A stretch of DNA of 64,000 nt from Candidatus Kuenenia hertensis (lineage in GTDB: Bacteria; Planctomycetota; Brocadiia; Brocadiales; Brocadiaceae): contig SOET01000014.1 in the NCBI GenBank assembly GCA_021646465.1, positions 24,303-88,302 on the forward strand. The letters run 5' to 3'. Positions 27,120-34,595 of this stretch are shown piece after piece. A model generated the notes under the pieces. It was given only the letters and a program-made list of their open reading frames with translations, was not told the DNA's origin and did no database searches. Both the position numbers and the translations under genes were made by a program. Numbering within the stretch: position 1 is the stretch's first letter; every line of letters starts with the position of its first letter.

Positions 27120-28286
27120 ATGAGGCTTCTTTTTTATTATAGTATCCGAAATCTGTTAACACGGCGGTTAACGACGTTATTGACTGCATCAGGTATGGCG
27201 CTGGTAGTATTTGTATTCGCTGCAATTATCATGCTTGCCGAAGGTCTGCAAAAGACCCTTATTGAGACAGGTTCATACAATAATATCGTTGTACTGAGAA
27301 AGTCTGCCTCTACAGAGGTGCAAAGTATTATTGAACGGTATCAGGCGTCTGTTATTGAAACGCAGCCGGAAGTGGCACTGGATGAAAACGGACGCAGGCT
27401 ATTTGCGAAAGAACTGGTGGTGTTGATTACCCTGCAAAAAAAGGGGAGCAGCAGTTCCGCAAATGTTGTCATCCGTGGAATTGGCAGTGCTTCGGTGGAT
27501 ATGCGGCCTCAAATAAAGCTTTCGGCAGGGCGATTGCCGGTTATGGGAACTTCTGAAATAATGGTGGGGAATAGTGTTGCAAAACGCTTTAAAAATGCCG
27601 GGTTGGGTGATTCAATATTTTTTGCGATGCGGTCATGGAAGGTCGTAGGGGTGTTTGAAGCAGGTGAGACGGGGTTTAGTTCTGAAATATGGGGTGATGC
27701 CGATCAGCTTATGCAGGCATTTCGGAGGAATGCGTATTCATCCATTATTTTCCGTGCGCGTGATGCTTCTTCACTGTCAAAATTAAAACGCCGCTTCGAA
27801 AGTGATCCTCGTTTGACACTGGATGCGATGATTGAAGTGGATTATTATAAAGAACAGTCAGAGATGATGGCAAAGTTTCTCAGCATCCTCGGCATTTCAC
27901 TTACCGCGATATTTTCAATAGGGGCGGTAATTGGCGCAATGATTACCATGTACACCGCCGTTGCGAATCGTATCTCTGAGATCGGCACATTACGGGCATT
28001 GGGTTTTGGGCGAATGAATATACTTGCGGCATTTCTTCTGGAATCACTCATTCTTGGTTTTTTGGGTGGGTGTGCCGGGCTTTTTTTTGCTTCCGTTTTG
28101 CAATTTATCAGCGTATCGACTACTAATTTTCAGACGTTTTCAGAACTCGCTTTTCGATTCAGGCTTAGTCCCGGAATTATCTTCAAAGCAATGACCTTTG
28201 CGCTCTTTATGGGATTTTCAGGGGGAATACTGCCTGCGGTTCGGGCGTCGCGCATGAACATCGTGGAATCTTTGAGAGAGGTATGA
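27120..28286 (+). CDS. FtsX/MacB-type ABC transporter permease, second copy
   Basis: Encodes 388 residues with the same plan as the gene before it: one N-terminal helix, a periplasmic domain at about 45-250 and three C-terminal helices with ISEIGTLRALGFG. It is clearly diverged from the first copy, as expected for a heterodimer. It ends the operon, 25 bp before a strong terminator whose stem is shared with the peptide cassettes. Confidence 0.87.
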   Translation: MRLLFYYSIRNLLTRRLTTLLTASGMALVVFVFAAIIMLAEGLQKTLIETGSYNNIVVLRKSASTEVQSIIERYQASVIETQPEVALDENGRRLFAKELVVLITLQKKGSSSSANVVIRGIGSASVDMRPQIKLSAGRLPVMGTSEIMVGNSVAKRFKNAGLGDSIFFAMRSWKVVGVFEAGETGFSSEIWGDADQLMQAFRRNAYSSIIFRARDASSLSKLKRRFESDPRLTLDAMIEVDYYKEQSEMMAKFLSILGISLTAIFSIGAVIGAMITMYTAVANRISEIGTLRALGFGRMNILAAFLLESLILGFLGGCAGLFFASVLQFISVSTTNFQTFSELAFRFRLSPGIIFKAMTFALFMGFSGGILPAVRASRMNIVESLREV

Positions 28287-28310
28287 ATTACCGGGTGTGT
28301 TTTTATAATG

Positions 28311-28358
28311 AAAGAGCTGTGGGTGATCGTTTTGTTGTTTCACCCACAGCTCTTTTTT
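28311..28358. terminator. Bidirectional terminator between the exporter operon and peptide gene 1
   Basis: AAAGAGCTGTGGGTG pairs with CACCCACAGCTCTTT around a loop of about 16 bases, with TTTTTT after it on the plus strand. It separates the convergent exporter operon and peptide gene 1. The same arm AGAGCTGTGGGT occurs at 32316, 33223 and 47322 near other members of the peptide family. Confidence 0.85.
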
Positions 28359-28472
28359 CAAAAGTCATGCAGGATGGGTCAAGTGAAGCGGCCCCATCAA
28401 TGAATAATAAATGTGGATTGGAGGTGGCAGGAGTTTCCTCCTGCCACCTCCGGAAAGAATAATAATGACCTT

Positions 28473-28601
28473 CTATCCTAAGACATTGTAATAGCCATTT
28501 ACATAGCCGGTATAAGCAGCGCCTAACTCTTCAAGTAATTCTTCATCTGTATAGGTTTTTACTTTCGGTGTTTCGTAAACGGGTAAATTTATTTCCTTCA
28601 T
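28473..28601 (-). CDS. YExPK-family short peptide 1 (42 aa), RiPP-precursor-like
   Basis: ATG 28601 follows GGAGATGTACA, a good ribosome-binding site. The 42 residues contain YETPKV at 9-14, TYTDEELLE at 16-24 and LGAAYTG at 26-32. They end in a tail rich in Tyr, Asn and Gly (YVNGYYNVLG). It is one of five related peptides in the window (others at 32404, 33311, 44587, 47432). It starts 48 bp after the end of a secreted protein gene on the same strand. The YxxP motif in a short leader resembles lasso-peptide leaders read by PqqD-like domains. A modified-peptide precursor is therefore inferred, with the tail as the likely core. A non-modified signal peptide remains possible. Confidence 0.8.
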   Translation of the reverse strand: MKEINLPVYETPKVKTYTDEELLEELGAAYTGYVNGYYNVLG

Positions 28602-28649
28602 TGTACATCTCCTTTCTATGTCTTCATTAAAATAGAGAAAAAGGTTTCC

Positions 28650-30242
28650 TTATTTATTGCTGACCGGACCATGTAAAGTACTTACGCCGTTGTAATCAAC
28701 ATCTTCCAGCAAGTAAAAGAAAGTGCCTTCGCCCGGTGTATCCGTATAACGGTAACTCGCACCGGAGAAACTTCCTCCAGCCGCTTCGATAAGAGTCTCG
28801 TTTATTTTGTTATAACGGGTTCCTGGCGCATCGGATCGATAGAGGTTGAATCCTGCATTATCAATCTCTACGGCGGTCTCCCACAGCAATATAACGCTTC
28901 CATTACCAGCAGTCTTTGCTTTAAAGCCCTTGAGCTCTATTGCATTTGCTTCCTCCCATATCTTCTCAACCTGATTTGAAGTTATGGTCTGATCTTCGCT
29001 GTCCTCAAAACTTGCCTCAATAATATCGGTACCTGCTACTGTTCCGGTGTACGTAAAAGTTGCCTTACCATCAGAATCTGTTGTATCGGTATCACTTAAA
29101 CCTGCATTTGGCCCTGAAACAATTGTAAAGGTAACGACTTTACCTTCAACCGGGTTTCCTTCATCATCCTGAACTGTTGCAGTAACAGTATGCTCCGTAT
29201 CTACAGGATTAGTATCAGTACTAGGAGACAAAATAATTCCTTCTCCAACAACAGCTGTAGCAGCCCCCAGGAACAATGCGCCAAAGAATACATTGTCATC
29301 ATCTGAGGGATTTAATGTAAATACATTTATATTGGTATCACCGTCCGCTACAAATGGAATGAGATTATAAAGTTCATCATCATCTCTTGTATCTGTGGGT
29401 GTAGCAAATGGGTTAGCCGGGTTGTCATTGACGTCATCCAAACCGCCTACGGTAAGCAGTGCGCCATTGGAAGGCGCGCCATCGTCCTGCCCGCCTGCCG
29501 ATGTGGAAATACGCGTACCATTAACCTCTACATGGCTGTATTGAACTGTACCTTGAAAGCCGAATGATATCCCAAGGGACATATCGAGCACAAGGTTCGG
29601 GTCGCTTGTATCAATAGGATCCGCCAATGCGATGGCAAACGTATCCCCGTCGATATCCTGCGCACCGAACAGAAGAACTATTGTGTTTGTCGACGTCTGA
29701 TTGGGGTCGTCAAAGATAACCGCCAGAATTTCTCCGTCTATTCCCAATGTGGATACTTCAGTAATCGTAAAATCAACCCTTCCGGCAGCAGCGGCATCAA
29801 TCTTTGGTTTTACCAGTGACGTTACATCCGCCCAGTGATTAAATGAAGAAATACTGCTCGCTTCTGTCATATCCCAGTTGACGCCTGCGCCATCAATCAG
29901 GACATCCCCGTCTAACAGCGTGCGATTGCTGAATCCGGTACTCGCAGCGGCCATATACGCAGCCCTTACCGTTGCTCCTGCAGGTTTTTCTACCTGGATA
30001 ATACCTCCATTTACATCATTGGTACCCAATCCATCGATAGAAAGACTTATAAAACCAGTTTCTGTAACGACAGGGTCTATCGAATCCAACGAAACCTCTG
30101 ACGTGCCTACTCCTTTTTCATCTACACCAATAGTTCCAAGCTGATCAGCATTAGCACTGAGAGCAGAAAATACTACCAAACAAAGTATGCACACATACGT
30201 TACCATATTTGGTATAGACTTATGTTTACTCGTATATTTCAT
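28650..30242 (-). CDS. Secreted protein with Ig-like domain and shared LEDxD C-terminal domain
   Basis: The best start is ATG 30242, with GGAGGTG 6 bp before it; upstream ATGs at 30257 and 30329 are weaker. It has a signal peptide (about 1-33), then a beta-rich domain of about 300 residues without a recognised family. A Big_1-like Ig domain follows (EHTVTATVQDDEGNPV), then a C-terminal domain of about 95 residues with LLWETAVEIDNAGFNLYR and FYLLEDVDYNG. This last domain also ends the proteins at 44740-46740 and 47608-48483. All three are followed at once by a YExPK peptide gene. Confidence 0.75.
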   Translation of the reverse strand: MKYTSKHKSIPNMVTYVCILCLVVFSALSANADQLGTIGVDEKGVGTSEVSLDSIDPVVTETGFISLSIDGLGTNDVNGGIIQVEKPAGATVRAAYMAAASTGFSNRTLLDGDVLIDGAGVNWDMTEASSISSFNHWADVTSLVKPKIDAAAAGRVDFTITEVSTLGIDGEILAVIFDDPNQTSTNTIVLLFGAQDIDGDTFAIALADPIDTSDPNLVLDMSLGISFGFQGTVQYSHVEVNGTRISTSAGGQDDGAPSNGALLTVGGLDDVNDNPANPFATPTDTRDDDELYNLIPFVADGDTNINVFTLNPSDDDNVFFGALFLGAATAVVGEGIILSPSTDTNPVDTEHTVTATVQDDEGNPVEGKVVTFTIVSGPNAGLSDTDTTDSDGKATFTYTGTVAGTDIIEASFEDSEDQTITSNQVEKIWEEANAIELKGFKAKTAGNGSVILLWETAVEIDNAGFNLYRSDAPGTRYNKINETLIEAAGGSFSGASYRYTDTPGEGTFFYLLEDVDYNGVSTLHGPVSNK

Positions 30243-30626
30243 ATGCTTCACCTCCATCTTGTGTATCCCCCCTAATCGTACGGTTAAGTAATAAATAATG
30301 GGGTAATTGTAGGGGTTGCAATTACACAATCTTTCCTCCTCTTTTATTTTTTGGGGAAAAAGACAATAAAATTGAATTTATTTGTATTTGATACTACCCT
30401 CCTTTCTCTGACATCATTTAAAAAACTGATGTCGCAATTATCCTCTTTCTATATTTATAAAACTTCTGAACTTCACTTCTTTTATATACATTAAATACTT
30501 AAAAATTCTTTTCTGTTCTTGACTTACTATAGTACTTTCGGATTTTTTAGTAAATACCCGAAAAAGAGGCAATCTGAAAGAGTACGTACAAATGGGTGTA
30601 TGGTGTATATGCTCAGATTTTGTTTA

Positions 30627-30755
30627 TTAATCAATCCTTATCCGTACCTTAATTGGGCCATGTATGGTGCTGTTACGATAAATATCGATGTCTTCCAGTT
30701 CGTAATAGTATGTCCCGCTTTTTACATACACAATAGAATAGCGATTGTAAATACG
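30627..30755 (-). pseudogene. Remnant of a fourth LEDxD C-terminal domain
   Basis: The minus strand reads KSGTYYYELEDIDIYRNST, then IHGPIKVRIRID and a stop at 30627-30629. This matches the last 35 residues of the protein at 47608-48483 (YKLEDIDTNGNSTMHGPVK). An in-frame stop lies just upstream near 30757, so only the tail of the gene survives. No peptide gene follows it. Confidence 0.75.
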
Positions 30756-30773
30756 CTAAAAGGGATAGACCCA
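30741..30773 (-). promoter_or_regulatory. Conserved upstream motif, copy 1 (GTCTAT...GTATTTACAAT)
   Basis: Reads TGGGTCTATCCCTTTTAGCG then TATTTACAATCGC on the minus strand. Similar strings lie at 31661-31692 and 48621-48653, each about 140 bp before the start of a secreted-protein gene. Here it overlaps the upstream edge of the domain remnant, so the original promoter may have fused with the gene tail by deletion. A transcription signal is inferred, not shown. Confidence 0.35.
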
Positions 30774-30928
30774 TATAGGCATATTCAAATAGGGGTAGGG
30801 ATAATTGCCCTATGATAAATTAATCCAACTTTAAAAGATTTACAAAATCTCATTTATAGCTTGTTTTTTACTGCCTGACAGAGCAGTTTCTCCTTCTTCG
30901 GGAACGTAAGAATACATTTTTTTAATAA

Positions 30929-31522
30929 TTAATCTGAAGATTTAGTTTTTTTTTTGGCATTAAACGTACCGGATAATTCCATTGTTGCCTCAATTCCCTG
31001 AAAGGTTACCGTTAAGTGTCCTTCGATATCTCCCTTAATTTTTTTCTTTTTGTTTTTTAATTTCCCCTTGTATAAATATTCCGCTTCTTCAATGGTGATA
31101 TCCATTCCAAGGAGTTCAAACACTAAATTCAAACTTGATATTAAATAAGCTTCATCATATTGGATGGTTACGTTTTTCCCTTCCCTGGAAACACTTCCCA
31201 CCTCCACACCATCAGAATAAATTTTCTCGTCTTCTATAGTGATGGTATATTTGTTTTTACTGCAGGAAGTATCATCTGAGGAACTGTTATAGATTCGTTC
31301 CCTGGGAATCGTTGAAACAAAAGCAGGAAATACTTTTTTTATAGGAATCGTGGGTGTCGTCGGCGTGGGTGTCGGTGTTATTGAATCTATTGATGAATCA
31401 TAACAAAGTTTTTCATTGAATTTCCAGTTGCCATCCAGAGTATCTGCCAATACTCTTGTCGTTAATAAACAAGAGAACACGAACACAATACAAATGCCTT
31501 TGCAAAAAAATATTTTTCTCAT
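30929..31522 (-). CDS. Secreted protein of unknown function (197 aa)
   Basis: Has a signal peptide (about 1-26), then LDGNWKFNEKLC, a PT-rich segment (SITPTPTPTTPTIP) and a C-terminal beta-rich part ending in a lysine-rich tail. The opening DGNWKF and the alternating strands resemble lipocalin-like domains, but the match is weak. It lies between a domain remnant and repeat-rich DNA, with the conserved GTATTTACAAT motif about 140 bp before its start. Confidence 0.65.
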   Translation of the reverse strand: MRKIFFCKGICIVFVFSCLLTTRVLADTLDGNWKFNEKLCYDSSIDSITPTPTPTTPTIPIKKVFPAFVSTIPRERIYNSSSDDTSCSKNKYTITIEDEKIYSDGVEVGSVSREGKNVTIQYDEAYLISSLNLVFELLGMDITIEEAEYLYKGKLKNKKKKIKGDIEGHLTVTFQGIEATMELSGTFNAKKKTKSSD

Positions 31523-32315
31523 AGCTTTTTCTCTAGGGCATTGAAAATTCCTATAACTTCAAGATAGTAGATACATTTTCTTTTCTATGTGATATCTCAT
31601 CACTTCAATATGCCCTTACGCGAATGTCTTAAATACTTACATTAGGTACTTAATAAAATAACGATTGTAAATACACGAAAAAGAATAGACCCAAAAGAGC
31701 ATATCTAAATGGATTCAGTAGGTCGGGTAAGAAACCCGACCTGAATTTGAGAAACCGGGGGTTTTCCGAACAAGTGCGTTCCCAAAAACATGTGTTTGGG
31801 AATACGTTGTAAAGAAAAATACGACTCACGGTGCAGTAAACCTGCCTGGTGGCAATGGCAGGCAGGGGATATCGGGCATCAGGCATTTTACGTTAAACTA
31901 CCAACAGTGAGATATCCTTAAAAAACAGTTAACGTGTATCTTGCTGAATACAAAAATGAAGCTTACTAACTGAGAAATACAACCCTTCGATTCCCTGCCT
32001 GTCCGGCAGGCTGGCGCTCCGGGCGACGCTGCGCCGTGTAATCAATTCTAGCACATTCGTACACGCAGGATAAACTCCATCGAAGTTAATGATTGATGAG
32101 TTATAAAAACAGGAAATACTCCCACGTATACGCTCTAACGGGCTAGCCCGTTTATGTGTATTTACAAAGTTATTATTTTAATTATCATTGTCCTGTATTG
32201 TAACAATTGCACAAAATAGCGCTTTAAAACAAATAACCAAACGGATACACCCATTTGTGTGTATTGACAAATTAAATAAATAGTAAATAATTGAAAAAGG
32301 CAAAACTGTTAATAA
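31523..32315. other. Intergenic region before peptide cassette 1
   Basis: No gene is seen. It holds the motif copy at 31661-31692, degenerate repeats (TCGGGTAAGAAACCCGA and GTTCCCAAAAACATGTGTTTGGGAA hairpins), CTAACGGGCTAGCCCGTTT near 32133, and a TTGACA box near 32268 in an AT-rich stretch that could be a promoter for the cassette. Confidence 0.5.
31661..31692 (-). promoter_or_regulatory. Conserved upstream motif, copy 2
   Basis: On the minus strand it reads TGGGTCTATTCTTTTTCG then TGTATTTACAATCGT. It lies about 140 bp before ATG 31522. Copy 3 at 48621-48653 lies at the same distance from ATG 48483. Confidence 0.4.
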
Positions 32316-32668
32316 AAAAGAGCTGTGGGTTAATGTTGCGCAATAGGCCCATTAAGTAAATGGGAAAAAGGTGTTTGCAAATTTACCATATAGGAGGTGC
32401 ACAATGGTGGAAAAGAAAATGCAAAAATACGAAGCACCAAAAATAGAGACTTATACTGATGAGGAACTGCTGGAGAAGTTAGGAACGGCTTATACTCATT
32501 ATTATCAGTGTAATCATTGATTTTGGTGGTCAGTAAATTGAGGAAATGTGAAGTACCAAAGTAGAACCCTGTTAAGAGCAAGTATTTCTTAATAGGCAAC
32601 ATCGTATCAGACTGTATAAACAGTCTGATATGTGGTTGTAATTGGAAGAAAAAACCCACAGCTCTTTT
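32316..32668 (+). repeat. Peptide cassette 1, bounded by 16-bp inverted repeats
   Basis: AAAAGAGCTGTGGGTT opens the unit (32316-32331) and AACCCACAGCTCTTTT closes it (32653-32668). Between them are a leader with hairpins (TTGCGCAA; CCCATTAAGTAAATGGG), a strong AGGAGGTG site, a 38-codon peptide gene and a perfect 3' hairpin ATCAGACTGT/ACAGTCTGAT (32607-32632). Most of the unit is repeated at 33223-33569, with most changes after the stop codon. Confidence 0.75.
32404..32520 (+). CDS. YExPK-family short peptide 2 (38 aa)
   Basis: ATG 32404 has AGGAGGTG 5 bp before it. The peptide contains YEAPKI at 9-14, TYTDEELLE at 16-24, LGTAYTHY at 26-33 and the tail YQCNH. The tail differs from peptides 1, 4 and 5 in having Cys and His. 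It lies alone in its cassette, with no secreted protein before it. It is almost identical to peptide 3 up to residue 33, so the variable C-terminus is where the two have diverged, as expected for a core peptide. Confidence 0.8.
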   Translation: MVEKKMQKYEAPKIETYTDEELLEKLGTAYTHYYQCNH

Positions 32669-32724
32669 CATGCACTGTTCGGTAATTCAAAAAAAATGGT
32701 TGAAACGCCAGGTAAGAAACTCTT

Positions 32725-32952
32725 GTGGGTTCAGATTTGCAATCCAATGTCATTAAGTTAAGGATTATTTGATTAAAACAACCCCCTGAATCCCCCTTTT
32801 TTAAGGGGGACTTTTTCCGGCAGGGGGCTTAACTTAATGACATTGATTTGCAATCTGAACCCAATAGTTTATTTGATTAATAGCGATATATACATTTCAT
32901 GACTAAATTGCCACGTATGAAACGAGGGGTTCAGGTCACAGACCGGAACCCC
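32725..32952. repeat. Family C element C4, interrupted by D1
   Basis: Same text as C1 and C2 (TTCAGATTTGCAATC ... ATAGCGATATATACATTTC ... GGGGTTCAGGTCACAGACC), with a 101-bp foreign element inserted in its first hairpin arm. Confidence 0.75.
32745..32845. mobile_element. Family D MITE-like element D1 with 10-bp target duplication
   Basis: Ends CAATGTCATTAAGTTAAG and CTTAACTTAATGACATTG are perfect 18-bp inverted repeats. ATTTGCAATC flanks both sides (32735-32744 and 32846-32855), while intact family C copies have it once. The inside has GAATCCCCCTTTTTTAAGGG. A second copy, D2, is at 33761-33859. Confidence 0.8.
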
Positions 32953-33222
32953 TCGGGGGAAAGTCGTTGGGGTTTCGCTTTTTAAACCCCAACCTAATGA
33001 AAGGCTTTTGAAAAAATAGATTTATTTGATGAAACAACCCCCCCGGATTTGTTCGACTATATTTGTAGGGGGGGGCCAAACCCGCCGAATATTTTATAGC
33101 AATATTGAAATTCTTTCTTTTTATGAAGCAGGTGTGTGCAGAGGATGTAGTTGTTAAGAGGTTAGAATTTGTACAGACGAAAGAAAAAAAAGACAAAACA
33201 TAATTTTTTACTTGTTACATAA

Positions 33223-33569
33223 AAAAGAGCTGTGGGTTAATGTTGCGCAACAGGCCCATTAAGTAAATGGGAAAAAGGTGTTTGCAAATTTACCATATAG
33301 GAGGTGCACAATGGTAGAAAAGAAAATGCAAAAATACGAAACACCAAAAATAGAGACTTATACTGATGAGGAACTTTTGGAGAAACTAGGAACAGCGTAT
33401 ACTCATTATAATTGTCCGAATTAATCTTGGTGTTAAGTAAATTGAGATGAAGTGAAGTTTCAAAGCCGAACCTATTAATAGTAGATATTTCTTAATAGGT
33501 AGTAATACATCAGGTTATTATACAGTCTGATTAATGTACCGTGGTGAAAAAAAAGCCCACAGCTCTTTT
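33223..33569 (+). repeat. Peptide cassette 2 (duplicate of cassette 1)
   Basis: Opens with AAAAGAGCTGTGGGTT and closes with CCCACAGCTCTTTT. The leader and the first 33 codons are almost identical to cassette 1. The region after the stop has drifted, and the 3' hairpin of cassette 1 is no longer perfect. About 550 bp of family C and D repeat DNA separates the two cassettes. Confidence 0.75.
33311..33424 (+). CDS. YExPK-family short peptide 3 (37 aa)
   Basis: ATG 33311 follows AGGAGGTGCACA. It has YETPKI at 9-14, TYTDEELLE, LGTAYTHY and the tail NCPN. The tail keeps a Cys like peptide 2 but is otherwise different. Base changes from peptide 2 are mostly silent up to residue 33 (for example CTGCTG against CTTTTG for Leu-Leu). 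This points to selection on the protein and so to a real gene. Confidence 0.8.
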   Translation: MVEKKMQKYETPKIETYTDEELLEKLGTAYTHYNCPN

Positions 33570-33623
33570 AATGTAATTACGTTCACTTCAGATTTTTACC
33601 CGACAATGCTCCCCACCCTTCTT

Positions 33624-33741
33624 GCGGGTTCAGATTTGTAATCTGAACCCAATAGTTTATTTGATTAATAGCGATATATACATTTCATGGCTAAATTGCC
33701 ACGTATGAAACGTGGGGTTCAGGTCACAGACCTGAACCCGC
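33624..33741. repeat. Family C element C2
   Basis: About 118 bp, almost identical to C1, with both terminal hairpins intact. Confidence 0.75.
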
Positions 33742-33760
33742 CGGGGGGATGTTTGTAATC

Positions 33761-33859
33761 CGATGTCATTGTTAAGGATTTTATAATTGAAACAACACCC
33801 TTGAATTCCCCTTTTCTAAAGGGAAATTTTATGGCAGGTGGCTTAACTTAATGACATTG
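33761..33859. mobile_element. Family D element D2 (diverged copy)
   Basis: Ends CGATGTCATTGTTAAG and CTTAACTTAATGACATTG with an inner TTCCCCTTTTCTAAAGGGAA. TTTGTAA is present on both sides, a shorter and less sure target duplication than that of D1. Confidence 0.65.
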
Positions 33860-34595
33860 ATTTGTAAAAAGCATTGTCGGATAAGAAATCCTACCTACGT
33901 TCATGGCATAGGAATTTTCATTTTATTTATGCGGGTTTCAAGCTGAGCAGCAGTATATTATTAAAATAACTGGTGGTTGTAATTTAACGTCTGATTTTTT
34001 ACCCGACAATGCTGAAACTGATTAGTAATTTCTTGTTTGTGATGATGTTTATTATATATCCTTGCATAAATAACACCACATAATAATATTCTATTTAAAC
34101 GGTTTTAAGCTCTTAACCCTGATAGGGTTTAGAATCCTGTCAGGGTTGGCCTACACGACGTACTATCAAGGCTAATCATGTAGCGTTATTTATGCAAGGA
34201 TATATATATGGCAGATATTCAGGCAGGAATTACACGTGTTACAGCCTTCCTATTGACTTTTTAACTCACGAAAATAATGGTATCTATTCAGTGTAAATGT
34301 ATCACACACCCCTAAATCCCCTCTTGATAGAGGGGACTTTCCATCTTCCCCTCTACCAAGAGGGGTGGCAGCGTAGCTGACGGGGTGTGTATTCACACGC
34401 TGAATAGATACAAATAACGTATCTTTCTGCATATTTACCTGGCAGTTAACTGTCAGGTAAATATGCAGCTTATACACATTTCTCTTCAACAACCAATAAA
34501 TTTCCGGTATCAACGAATAGGATACTCTCAGGGTTTCACCATTTTCTCTCTATTGTAAAACATTGGAGAAAGATATCTCATTACTAATGATTCCC
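33860..34595. other. Intergenic repeat-rich region
   Basis: No gene is seen. It contains CCTGATAGGGTT/AATCCTGTCAGGGTT palindromes near 34120, element B2 (34280-34411), and a hairpin ACCTGGCAGTTAACTGTCAGGT near 34437-34459. A direct repeat ATATATCCTTGCATAAATA and its complement TATTTATGCAAGGATATAT lie near 34055 and 34190 and frame an inverted unit of about 150 bp. Confidence 0.5.
34280..34411. repeat. Family B element B2
   Basis: TATCTATTCAGTGTAAAT and the complementary end ACACGCTGAATAGATA bound a stretch with CACCCCTAAATCCCCTCTTG and GGCAGCGTAGCTGACGGGG. Nearly the same text occurs at 63551-63680. The interior differs from B1, so family B also keeps its ends and changes its middle. Confidence 0.7.

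Noticed and set aside
30519..30815. Plus-strand open frame of 98 codons
   Set aside because: It lies opposite the LEDxD domain remnant and has no protein-like features or ribosome-binding site.
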